Assembly: GCA_016267585.1 (NCBI GenBank)
Contig: JACQUT010000118.1
Span: 1 to 5,635, forward strand
Direction of reading: 5' to 3'
Length of the DNA stretch: 5,635 bases
From: Cyanobacteria bacterium NC_groundwater_1444_Ag_S-0.65um_54_12
GTDB taxonomy: Bacteria > Cyanobacteriota > Sericytochromatia > S15B-MN24 > VGJW01
Shown: positions 1-5,635 of the stretch, piece by piece
Layout: each line of letters begins with the position of its first letter
Numbering within the stretch: the first letter of the stretch is position 1
Notes under the pieces: model-generated
Database searches by the model: none
Seen by the model: the letters and a program-made list of their open reading frames with translations, nothing else
What the model was told of the DNA's origin: nothing
Made by a program: the position numbers and the translations under genes

Positions 1-545
1 GGGTGATTGTAGTGGAGGTCATGGGGCGTGATACCGGTTGGGTGGCAATTGTAGGCGGATTAGCTGGTGGAGCGGATTTTATTCTGATTCCCGAAGTAGA
101 AGTACCATTAGAAGTTATAGCTGAGCATCTAGAAAAGCGAGCACAACGCGCCAAGTCTTCTAGTATCATCGTGGTAGCGGAAGGGCAAGCTTTTTCGGAT
201 ATCAATGTACCGGAAACCGAGCGCGACGCTTTTGGTCATGTGCGATTAGATAAGAAGAATGTTGCCGAGTTTGTAACTTCGGGAATCGAGCGTCTTACTG
301 GCTTCGAGACACGAGCTACGGTACTGGGGCACTTACAGCGCGGTGGATCGCCTACGGTTTTTGATAGAGTGCTGGCTACGCGAATGGGAGTGCATGCGAT
401 AGAACAGGTAAAGCATGGGCGCTTCGGTCGGATGGTTGCCTTGCAAGGGAATGAAATTACCTCAGTCAGTTTGCGGATGGCTATTCAAAATTCGCCGAAG
501 AAAGTAAATCAGGAACTTTGGCGGATGGCTCAGCTGTTCTACTAG
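1..545 (+). CDS. pfkA: 6-phosphofructokinase, C-terminal part (5' end outside window)
   Basis: Phosphofructokinase phosphorylates fructose 6-phosphate to the 1,6-bisphosphate in the cytoplasm, the committed step of glycolysis. The frame is open from the left edge, so the GTG at 3 is an internal codon. Counting residues from that codon, the MGRDTGW motif (residues 7-13) is the substrate-binding MGR loop. Residues 104-122 match the PFK family signature, R-x4-G-H-x-Q-R-G-G-x5-D-R. Glu60, Arg104, His110 and Arg113 align with the fructose-6-phosphate ligands Glu222, Arg243, His249 and Arg252 of the E. coli enzyme. The C-terminal half therefore looks complete and functional. The motif that separates ATP-dependent (GGDG) from pyrophosphate-dependent (GGDD) enzymes lies upstream of the window, so the phosphoryl donor cannot be decided. 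The GRDTGW form differs from E. coli PfkA and recalls clades that include PPi-using members. The next gene starts 32 nt after the stop, or closer if an earlier start is used. Confidence 0.95.
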   Translation, partial: VIVVEVMGRDTGWVAIVGGLAGGADFILIPEVEVPLEVIAEHLEKRAQRAKSSSIIVVAEGQAFSDINVPETERDAFGHVRLDKKNVAEFVTSGIERLTGFETRATVLGHLQRGGSPTVFDRVLATRMGVHAIEQVKHGRFGRMVALQGNEITSVSLRMAIQNSPKKVNQELWRMAQLFY

Positions 546-549
546 TGGT

Positions 550-554
550 GGAGG
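550..554 (+). promoter_or_regulatory. Shine-Dalgarno-like GGAGG, unusually far from the chosen start
   Basis: A perfect GGAGG lies just after the pfkA stop, but 23 nt before the ATG at 578. No better ribosome-binding sequence is seen next to that ATG. A small perfect inverted repeat, TGCT-CAT-AGCA at 556-566, lies between them. If folded, it would shorten the effective spacing to about 12 nt. This is an inference; translation may instead be coupled to pfkA termination. Confidence 0.35.
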
Positions 555-577
555 ATGCTCATAGCAGTTGTCGGCCA

Positions 578-2917
578 ATGGATACCGTTTTAGCATTAGA
601 TATCGGCACCAGAACTATAGTGGGTTTACTGGCGACTTCCGCTCCTGGTGGTCGAATGCGTATTCTTGATGCTGCAATGATCGAACATGCCGATCGTGCT
701 ATGCGAGATGGACAGGTTCATGATGTTCCGGAAGTGGGGCAGCGCATTGTACAAGTCGTTGAAACTCTGGCACTACGTAATAAACTGCCACTCAAGCGAG
801 CTGCGATAGCTGCTGCCGGTCGAGCTTTACGAACGGTTGAAGTAACCTGTGAGGTCCCAGTACCACGTCCGGGGGAAATCACTGAAGCGTTCTTGCAGGA
901 ATTACCAATACAAGGTGTTGCCACGGCAATCGAGCGTCTCGACAATCGACAAGCTACCCGGCCAATGCCAGACGATCCGGTAAAAGCCGGGAGTACCATG
1001 CGAGAGGCGGCATTTCATTGCGTCGGAATATCAGTCGTGCGCTATCTTCTGGATGGTGAATTGATAGATAATCCGTTGGGGCAACGCGGAGATCGTCTAG
1101 AGGCGGTATTTATCGCTACTTTCTTGCCCAGAGTTGTTACCGATGGTTTGTTAGGTGCACTGCGGCGGGCAGATCTCGCGGTCGCTGGATTGACGTTAGA
1201 GCCGATTGCTGCGGCGAACGCAGCTATTCCACCTACTATGCGCGCACTTAATCTTGCCTTGGTCGATGTGGGCGCTGGTACTTCGGATATCGCCTTGACT
1301 CGGCAAGGCACAATTACCGGTTATGCCATGGTGCCTATGGCGGGAGATGCTGTTACCGAGGCGATCGCCTCGGCTTATCTTTTAGATTTTCCGGAAAGCG
1401 AGCGCCTGAAACTGGCTTACGCTCAGCAGAATAGCGCCTTGGCGGGCCGCGCAATTTCTAGTGACTTTCCTCCACCTACTACGTCCGCCGCGACGCTCGA
1501 GGCAACTGATGTATTGGGCTTACCGCTAGCCATCACACCGAACGACCTGCAGACCTTGCTAGCACCAGTAATAACTGAACTGGCCCAGCGTATAGCTAAT
1601 GAGATTCTAGCGCTAAATGGTAAAGCGCCAGCGGCGGTAATTTGTATTGGTGGCGGTAGCCAGACACCTGGCTTGGCGGCAGCGCTGGCGCGAACTCTGG
1701 GTCTGCCTCCGCAGCGCGTGGGCGTGCGCGGTGCCGAGATGGTGAAAATGGCTGATTTTGCTAGTAATCTGCACGAAGGTACTGGTGTGGCAGAACTCTT
1801 GCTGGGTCCGGCCGGGGTCACGCCATTAGGCATTGCGTGGGGTGCCATTTATCAACCTGGCTTCCGGTTCCGGGATGTCTGGGTGCGGTTAGTTGGCCCC
1901 TTGCAACCAGTACAGGAAAATCTACTAGGTCATCTCACAGCGGAGCGTCGTATTCAAGTCCTTGATCTGGGACGCACTACCATATTCGGTGCTTTGTTGG
2001 CGACGGGCATTCCAGCTCGCGATTTAGCAGGTCGTCCTGGTATGGGTATGGCGGTACGAATTGCTGGCCAGCTCAAATTAATAGCTGGTACCAGTGGCAA
2101 ACCAGCTGAAGTCAAGGTAAACGGTGAACCCGCTGCTCTAGATGCTTTATTGCCAGAAACAGCGCATCTTTTGGTAAGCTTGGCTACCCCCGGTGAAGAT
2201 GCCAGTGCGACGGTAGGTGAGGTAATCGATCCCTCGCCCTTTCGCGTGGTCATAGCTGATCGGGAGTCAGAGGTCGTTCCGTGTTTATTGCTCAACGGCC
2301 AGGAGGTAGCTCCCACTACTGTTCTGAAAGATGGAGACAGGCTCCAGTTAGATATTTCCATTGGAACGATCTTGCCCCGCCTAGGTTATTCTGATCTGGA
2401 ATGCCAATTGCTAAATTACCGATTAGATGGCGTAGATCAGGTAATTTCCTGCCGAACGGTCGAGATAAAGGTTAACGGTAAGACCGTAAGCCTGGATTAT
2501 CAACTCCAAGAGGGTGACTGTATCGAGATAACTAAGCATGAATATCCGATTCCCCTGGTACGCGATATCGTATCTTCTGGAAACATGCAGGTATTGGAGC
2601 TCTACTTGAACGGGACTTATCTGGAAATACCGACACAAAACTTTCGGGTATTGAAAAATGGCAGGGAGGTCGGTGGAGATGCCATGATCGGCGAAGGTGA
2701 TGAATTGCGGCTAGTTAGCGGAGCACCACCCATAGTAGCCGATTTGCTGGGATTGATTCAGAGCGAACTGGTCAATGAATCGGCCCCGGGCAAACAATTG
2801 CAATTGCAGGTAAACGGAGCCCCGGCACAATTTACCACTGCCTTGTGCAATGGCGCTCGCATCGAGGCCAGATGGGTGGATATTCCGTTTCCCGAGGGGA
2901 TAGCTTGCCAGTCATAG
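578..2917 (+). CDS. FtsA-like actin-fold ATPase with long repeat-bearing C-terminal tail
   Basis: About 779 residues, against about 420 for classical FtsA. Residues here count from ATG 578. The start was chosen because the family N-terminus (MDTVLALDIGTRT) begins there. In-frame TTG 518, GTG 545 and GTG 548 are possible but would add a non-conserved leader. Actin-fold ATPase motifs are all present: phosphate-1 DIGTRT (8-13), phosphate-2 DVGAGTSDIA (230-239) and adenosine-binding GGGSQTPGL (358-366). An FtsA-specific 1C-type stretch with a YLLDG...NPLG motif lies near 156-168. Residues from about 425 on are not part of classical FtsA. They include an LAGRPGMGM segment (483-491) and five NG...GD units (separate entry). 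No C-terminal amphipathic membrane-targeting helix is seen; the protein ends WVDIPFPEGIACQS. No ftsZ is adjacent. I infer an FtsA/PilM-superfamily ATPase with a cell-division or envelope role, but the partner is unknown. It lies between pfkA and a thioesterase gene in a tight + strand run. Confidence 0.85.
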   Translation: MDTVLALDIGTRTIVGLLATSAPGGRMRILDAAMIEHADRAMRDGQVHDVPEVGQRIVQVVETLALRNKLPLKRAAIAAAGRALRTVEVTCEVPVPRPGEITEAFLQELPIQGVATAIERLDNRQATRPMPDDPVKAGSTMREAAFHCVGISVVRYLLDGELIDNPLGQRGDRLEAVFIATFLPRVVTDGLLGALRRADLAVAGLTLEPIAAANAAIPPTMRALNLALVDVGAGTSDIALTRQGTITGYAMVPMAGDAVTEAIASAYLLDFPESERLKLAYAQQNSALAGRAISSDFPPPTTSAATLEATDVLGLPLAITPNDLQTLLAPVITELAQRIANEILALNGKAPAAVICIGGGSQTPGLAAALARTLGLPPQRVGVRGAEMVKMADFASNLHEGTGVAELLLGPAGVTPLGIAWGAIYQPGFRFRDVWVRLVGPLQPVQENLLGHLTAERRIQVLDLGRTTIFGALLATGIPARDLAGRPGMGMAVRIAGQLKLIAGTSGKPAEVKVNGEPAALDALLPETAHLLVSLATPGEDASATVGEVIDPSPFRVVIADRESEVVPCLLLNGQEVAPTTVLKDGDRLQLDISIGTILPRLGYSDLECQLLNYRLDGVDQVISCRTVEIKVNGKTVSLDYQLQEGDCIEITKHEYPIPLVRDIVSSGNMQVLELYLNGTYLEIPTQNFRVLKNGREVGGDAMIGEGDELRLVSGAPPIVADLLGLIQSELVNESAPGKQLQLQVNGAPAQFTTALCNGARIEARWVDIPFPEGIACQS
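1356..1373. repeat. 18-bp perfect palindrome inside the FtsA-like gene
   Basis: CCGAGGCGATCGCCTCGG is identical to its own reverse complement across all 18 bases, and the flanking bases do not pair. The core is the octamer GCGATCGC. It lies wholly within codons for T-E-A-I-A-S, just after the phosphate-2 region of the ATPase. The 12-mer GGCGATCGCCTC recurs at 4428-4439, where the - strand protease also reads Glu-Ala-Ile-Ala. Codon choice for that tetrapeptide may explain both copies. Any regulatory role is unsupported. Confidence 0.6.
2111..2875 (+). repeat. Five imperfect beta-grasp-like (ThiS/TGS-like) protein repeats
   Basis: The tail of the FtsA-like protein contains five copies of a hydrophobic-x-NG-x(8-10)-L-x-x-GD-x-hydrophobic pattern. 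The approximate units are 2111-2182 (VKVNGEPAALDALL), 2285-2353 (LLNGQEV...LKDGDRLQL), 2459-2530 (KVNGKTV...LQEGDCIEI), 2645-2716 (LKNGREV...IGEGDELRL) and 2801-2875 (QVNGAPA...LCNGARIEA). The NG positions are spaced 58, 60, 61 and 52 residues apart, close to the size of one small domain. The NG turn followed by a GD-x-(V/I)-x-(V/I) strand resembles the second half of ThiS, MoaD and TGS beta-grasp domains. The first and last units have lost the GD pair. The fold is inferred from this pattern only. The DNA copies are too diverged to be a recent duplication. Confidence 0.55.
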
Positions 2918-2918
2918 T

Positions 2919-2923
2919 GAGGA
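2919..2923 (+). promoter_or_regulatory. Shine-Dalgarno for the thioesterase gene
   Basis: GAGGA lies 6 nt before the ATG at 2930 and directly after the stop of the FtsA-like gene. It fixes the thioesterase start and fits translation of both genes from one transcript. Confidence 0.7.
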
Positions 2924-2929
2924 AGCTCA

Positions 2930-3334
2930 ATGGTTGAATTGAGTCACATAGTCGGATATTCCGGACATGCGGCCGGTATGGTAGGGAGTGACAATACCGC
3001 GGTAACGTTGGGAACCGGATCGCTGCCAACTCTCGGTATGTCCGCGCTGGTTTCCCTGGCGGAACAGGCTGCCATTTCGGCTTTGCAGGGCACTTTGCCT
3101 TTAGGGATGACTTCTGTCGGTACGGAGATCCAGCTCAAGCATCTGACTGCCACGCCAGTCGGTCATCATATCCATGTGGAAGCAGTCGTGACTTTTGCTA
3201 GTGGTCGTCGCGTTCAGTTTCGCATTCAAGCGGAAGATGAGCGTGAGAAAATAGCCGAAGGTATCCATGAGCGTTTCATTATCGAAGCGGAGCGTTTCAT
3301 GGGTCGTTTGGCGGAAAAAAAACCTAAACAATGA
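2930..3334 (+). CDS. FlK-like hotdog-fold acyl-CoA thioesterase family protein
   Basis: A 134-residue cytosolic protein, the usual length for one hotdog domain. It aligns along its length with the fluoroacetyl-CoA thioesterase (FlK) family, as I recall it. Shared features are TLGTGSLP before the central helix, the helix with LVSLAEQAA (Glu45), VGTEIQLKHLTATPVG (His71), the GRRVQFRI strand (92-99), and EGIHERFII (110-118). Glu45 and His71 fall where FlK has catalytic Glu50 and His76. The FlK nucleophile-position Thr42, eight residues before the Glu, is Met37 here. The activity is therefore uncertain; it may hydrolyse an unidentified acyl-CoA or be a binding protein. The C-terminus is Lys-rich, with a run of eight A bases at 3315-3322. 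The start at 2930 has a GAGGA ribosome-binding site 6 nt upstream. The gene sits 12 nt after the FtsA-like gene and overlaps folD by 4 bp (ATGA). The physiological substrate cannot be told from this context. Confidence 0.83.
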   Translation: MVELSHIVGYSGHAAGMVGSDNTAVTLGTGSLPTLGMSALVSLAEQAAISALQGTLPLGMTSVGTEIQLKHLTATPVGHHIHVEAVVTFASGRRVQFRIQAEDEREKIAEGIHERFIIEAERFMGRLAEKKPKQ

Positions 3335-4218
3335 ACAATACTATTGCACGTATCTTGAGTGGCAAAGATCTGGCAGCCGAATATCGCTGGCGCATTGGCG
3401 AGCGAGTGAAGCAGCATTTGGCGCGTGGCCAAAGGCCACCAGGGTTGGCTGTCGTACTGGTTGGAGATGATACGGCATCGGCAGTATATGTGCGTAACAA
3501 GCGCAAAGCTTGCCTGGAAGCCGGGATGATGGCTATCGACCATGATCTTTCGGCTGCTACGACCGAGGCAGCTTTGTCAGAGTTGATCACCGACCTGAAT
3601 CATGATCCGGCAATTGATGGCATTCTCGTCCAGTTGCCCCTGCCGTCGCAAATAGCTGCGCGGCGGGTAATCAATCTCATCGATCCGGCAAAGGATGTTG
3701 ATGGCTTCCATCCGATAAATGCCGGCAAGTTATTTCTGGGCGAAGATGGCTTGGTTGCTTGTACCCCCCGGGGCGTAATGGCGCTGATCGATCAGACCGG
3801 AATCAACCTGACAGGACTACATGCAGTGGTGTTAGGCCGCAGTAACATTGTCGGTAAACCTGCTGCGCTGCTGCTGCTAGCTCGCCACGCTACCGTTACC
3901 CTTTGCCATTCGCGTACCAGTGATTTGCCTGCCGTGGTACGCCAAGGCGACGTCGTGGTTGCTGCGGCAGGTAAGGCTGAGCTGGTGCGTGGTGATTGGC
4001 TAAAGCCCGGTGCCCTCGTGATCGATGTGGGCATCAATCGCAACCGTGCGGGAAAGTTAGTTGGAGATGTCTGTTTTGCGGAAGCTGTTCAGGTGGCTGG
4101 CTGGATCACGCCAGTTCCTGGCGGGGTAGGTCCCATGACCATCGCCATGTTGCTGTCCAACACTTTGCAAGCCTATGAAGTAGCGCTCGATCAAGGCTCA
4201 AGCAAAACTTCACCGTAA
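3331..4218 (+). CDS. folD: Bifunctional methylene-THF dehydrogenase / methenyl-THF cyclohydrolase FolD
   Basis: FolD oxidises 5,10-methylene-tetrahydrofolate with NADP+ and hydrolyses the methenyl product to 10-formyl-THF. It supplies formyl groups for purine and fMet synthesis and, in acetogens, runs in the methyl branch. The 295 residues are complete and near the usual 280-290. Active-site residues are Tyr53 and Lys57 (YVRNKRKA), Gln101 (ILVQLPLP) and Asp124 (KDVDGFHP), matching E. coli Tyr50, Lys54, Gln98 and Asp121 with a constant offset of three. The nucleotide-binding GRSNIVGKP loop is at 169-177 and the family PGGVGPMT motif at 263-270. The start shares an ATGA with the thioesterase stop, and only a distant GGCGG is seen upstream, so translational coupling is likely. 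The last nine codons overlap the end of the convergent protease gene. The extra tail QGSSKTSP is not part of the conserved fold. Confidence 0.97.
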   Translation: MNNTIARILSGKDLAAEYRWRIGERVKQHLARGQRPPGLAVVLVGDDTASAVYVRNKRKACLEAGMMAIDHDLSAATTEAALSELITDLNHDPAIDGILVQLPLPSQIAARRVINLIDPAKDVDGFHPINAGKLFLGEDGLVACTPRGVMALIDQTGINLTGLHAVVLGRSNIVGKPAALLLLARHATVTLCHSRTSDLPAVVRQGDVVVAAAGKAELVRGDWLKPGALVIDVGINRNRAGKLVGDVCFAEAVQVAGWITPVPGGVGPMTIAMLLSNTLQAYEVALDQGSSKTSP

Positions 4219-5635
4219 GGTAACTGAATCTTGAGTTCAGCCGATCCCACCGGCGCTTCTTTTTGGCGTTTTTCTATTTGGAAGCGCTTGGGTTCCACCA
4301 CAAAGCCCATGTTCAAAAAGAAGCCACGGATAAACGCGGCGACATGTTCGGCTCGGCGGATTGCCATAGCCTCGTCTTCTCGTTGATTGGCATCACCACT
4401 GATATGTATCTGGAAGTCGCGATGCTTGGCGATCGCCTCTAACTGATCTGACGTCAAACCACGTAACTTGGCAGACAAATTATTAAGCGTGCTGGCGAGC
4501 TCTAGCTCTCCCTTGCTTCCCAGCAAGTTTTCTTTGCCAGGCTCGAAGGAAATGATGACATTGAAATTCAATATCTTGGGTACTTCTGGTAGCAGTGCGC
4601 TACTACTAGCTGCCTTTTCTTTTTCGTCATTACTCTCGGCGGTAGCCGATCCGCGTGAGGGAATTAGCACCTCTGGTCCTTGCCCCAACTTGCCTTTTAG
4701 ATAGGCAACCGCTTTATCTAGTTGCAGATCCCGGTATCCTTTACGCGCTTCTAGTGAAAGCTCTTCCGCGTCATTTTTTGCTTTTGGCAGTTCACTCAAT
4801 TTCATAGGCCACTGGATCAGATCTGGCACTATTCCGAGTTTATTTATGTCGCTGCCTCCGGCAGTCAGATATTTATTAGTCGTTATAGCAATCCCGGCTC
4901 CGCCATCTAGCGCATGTACAGTTTGCACCAAGCCTTTGCCAAAAGTCTTGGTGCCGATCAAGATAGCCGTATGGGAATCTTGCAGTGCGCCCGACAGGAT
5001 TTCCGATGCCGAGGCAGATCCGCCATCGACCAGCACCACTAGAGGCTTGGATTTTGGCCATGCCAATTTTGGCCGACCTTTGGTATCGTTGTCCGGCAAT
5101 TTCTCCTTGTTGCCATCTCGATCAACTATTTGCACGATGGGACCTTTATCGACAAACAGCATGCCGATATCTATGGCATTGGGTAACAACCCGCCCGGGT
5201 TACCGCGTAGATCCAGTATCAAGGCCTTTTTATCCTTGAACTTTTCTAATGCGGCTTTCATCTCTTGAGTGGTAGTTTCGCTCATGAAGCTCGCCAGACG
5301 GATATAACCAATGCTAGAGTCGATTTCCTTGGTCTTGACCGCCTCAGTCACTATGTTATCGCGTACTATTGATACGTTAAAGGGTTTCGGCGTACCGTTG
5401 CGCTCAATCAACAGTTTTACTTTGGTCCCGCGCTGGCCACGGATCAGACTTACCGCTTCCTCTATCGCCATGTCTTTGGTGGGCTTGCCATCTACGCCTA
5501 GAATATGATCGCCTGATTTCAGGCCAGCCCGATGAGCTGGAGTGTCCTCGATGGGAGCGATTACCGTCAATTTCTTGTCGCGTATGCCAATCTGGATGCC
5601 GATTCCGGAAAATGAACCGTGACGCTCTTCTTGCA
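4191..5635 (-). CDS. ctpA: S41 C-terminal processing protease (CtpA/Prc family) with OmpA-like C-terminal domain; N-terminus outside window
   Basis: Secreted or membrane-tethered serine protease that trims envelope proteins, recognising their C-termini through a PDZ domain. The reading frame stays open to the right edge, with 21 codons upstream of the TTG at 5570, so the real start and any signal peptide are off-window. Residues here count from that TTG codon. The PDZ domain runs from the edge to about residue 68 (GIGIQIG, then PIEDTPAHRAGLKSGD). The S41 core is about 85-253 and includes LILDLRGNPGG (117-127). The catalytic dyad is Ser187 in GGSASASEI (183-191) and Lys212 in TFGKG (209-213). 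The 25-residue spacing equals that of Prc Ser452/Lys477. DINKLGIVPD (241-250) closes the core. A Ser/Glu/Lys-rich linker (about 298-333) leads to an OmpA-like domain. Typical CtpA ends soon after the AVAYLKG helix (287-293), so this tail is extra. It converges on folD with a 28-bp overlap. Confidence 0.95.
   Translation of the reverse strand, partial: QEERHGSFSGIGIQIGIRDKKLTVIAPIEDTPAHRAGLKSGDHILGVDGKPTKDMAIEEAVSLIRGQRGTKVKLLIERNGTPKPFNVSIVRDNIVTEAVKTKEIDSSIGYIRLASFMSETTTQEMKAALEKFKDKKALILDLRGNPGGLLPNAIDIGMLFVDKGPIVQIVDRDGNKEKLPDNDTKGRPKLAWPKSKPLVVLVDGGSASASEILSGALQDSHTAILIGTKTFGKGLVQTVHALDGGAGIAITTNKYLTAGGSDINKLGIVPDLIQWPMKLSELPKAKNDAEELSLEARKGYRDLQLDKAVAYLKGKLGQGPEVLIPSRGSATAESNDEKEKAASSSALLPEVPKILNFNVIISFEPGKENLLGSKGELELASTLNNLSAKLRGLTSDQLEAIAKHRDFQIHISGDANQREDEAMAIRRAEHVAAFIRGFFLNMGFVVEPKRFQIEKRQKEAPVGSAELKIQLPYGEVLLEP
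4218..4565 (-). other. OmpA-like (possible peptidoglycan-binding) domain at the protease C-terminus
   Basis: Residues about 336-451, counted from the TTG at 5570, resemble an OmpA C-terminal domain: a first strand NVIISFEPGKENLL, a helix with LASTLNNLSAKLR, a strand FQIHISGDAN, a helix AIRRAEHVAAFI, and a final strand AELKIQL. Asp393 and Arg406 sit where OmpA proteins contact diaminopimelate (Asp271 and Arg286 in Acinetobacter OmpA). Their spacing is 13 rather than 15, and the usual N-x-x-L-S before RA is missing. The Arg-rich end motif RRVEI is replaced by SAELKI. Peptidoglycan binding is therefore possible but unproven. Confidence 0.55.

Noticed and set aside
555..593. Small ORF of 12 codons (ATG 555 to TAG 591-593) overlapping the FtsA-like start, as a regulatory leader peptide
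   Set aside because: The GGAGG abuts its ATG with no spacing, so it could not be used as a ribosome-binding site for it, and the peptide shows no attenuator-like residue bias.
1423..1848. Open 141-codon frame on the - strand inside the FtsA-like gene
   Set aside because: It is antisense to a well-conserved ATPase region, its product is Ser/Ala/Pro-rich with no family motif, and no ribosome-binding site stands out. It is a shadow of the real gene, as are the other short opposite-strand frames.
3315..3322. Run of eight A bases near the end of the thioesterase gene as a programmed frameshift site making a thioesterase-FolD fusion
   Set aside because: A -1 shift enters the folD frame but meets TAA at 3325-3327 before the folD ATG, so no fusion protein would form. 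The run is explained by two Lys codons.
3784..3795. 12-bp palindrome CTGATCGATCAG within folD, and a similar CAATTGCAATTG at 2795-2806, as operator sites
   Set aside because: Both lie deep inside conserved coding sequence, far from any start, and palindromes of this size are expected occasionally by chance.
4195..4235. Inverted repeat CTCAAG (4197-4202) / CTTGAG (4230-4235) as a bidirectional terminator between folD and the protease
   Set aside because: Only six pairs with a 27-nt loop and no T tract on either strand, so it does not meet the pattern of an intrinsic terminator.

Overview
The window holds five protein-coding genes and almost no intergenic space. Four lie on the + strand as a compact, probably co-transcribed run: the 3' part of a 6-phosphofructokinase gene, a long FtsA-like actin-fold ATPase, a small FlK-type hotdog thioesterase, and folD. 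The fifth, on the - strand, is an S41 (CtpA/Prc) processing protease that converges on folD. Its 3' end overlaps folD by 28 bp and its 5' end runs off the window. I see no RNA genes, mobile elements, CRISPR arrays or recognisable promoters. No gene-free stretch exceeds about 35 bases.

Region by region: 1-545 is the pfkA end, with its fructose-6-phosphate-binding residues intact. 578-2917 is an FtsA/PilM-superfamily protein of about 779 residues. Its first ~420 residues carry the classical ATP-binding motifs, and the remainder contains five spaced NG...GD-type units that look like tandem beta-grasp (ThiS/TGS-like) repeats. 2930-3334 is the thioesterase, 12 nt downstream with a good Shine-Dalgarno. 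3331-4218 is folD, joined to it by an ATGA stop/start overlap. 4191-5635 (-) is the protease, with a PDZ domain, an S41 core with its Ser/Lys dyad, a low-complexity linker and an OmpA-like C-terminal domain.

Organism: a bacterium of intermediate GC content. Long FtsA-like proteins with such tails are, as I recall, found mainly in Firmicutes-type lineages. The OmpA-like domain on the protease hints at an envelope with periplasmic, peptidoglycan-facing proteins, as in diderm Firmicutes or other diderm phyla. This placement is weak and rests on protein flavour alone.

Functionally, the + strand run combines glycolysis (Pfk), a possible cell-division or envelope ATPase, an acyl-CoA thioesterase-like protein and one-carbon folate metabolism (FolD). 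Its tight spacing suggests co-expression more than a single pathway. The window is mostly conserved housekeeping content. The most unusual points are the repeat-bearing FtsA-like tail, the protease/OmpA-like fusion, and the apparent loss of the catalytic Thr in the hotdog protein.
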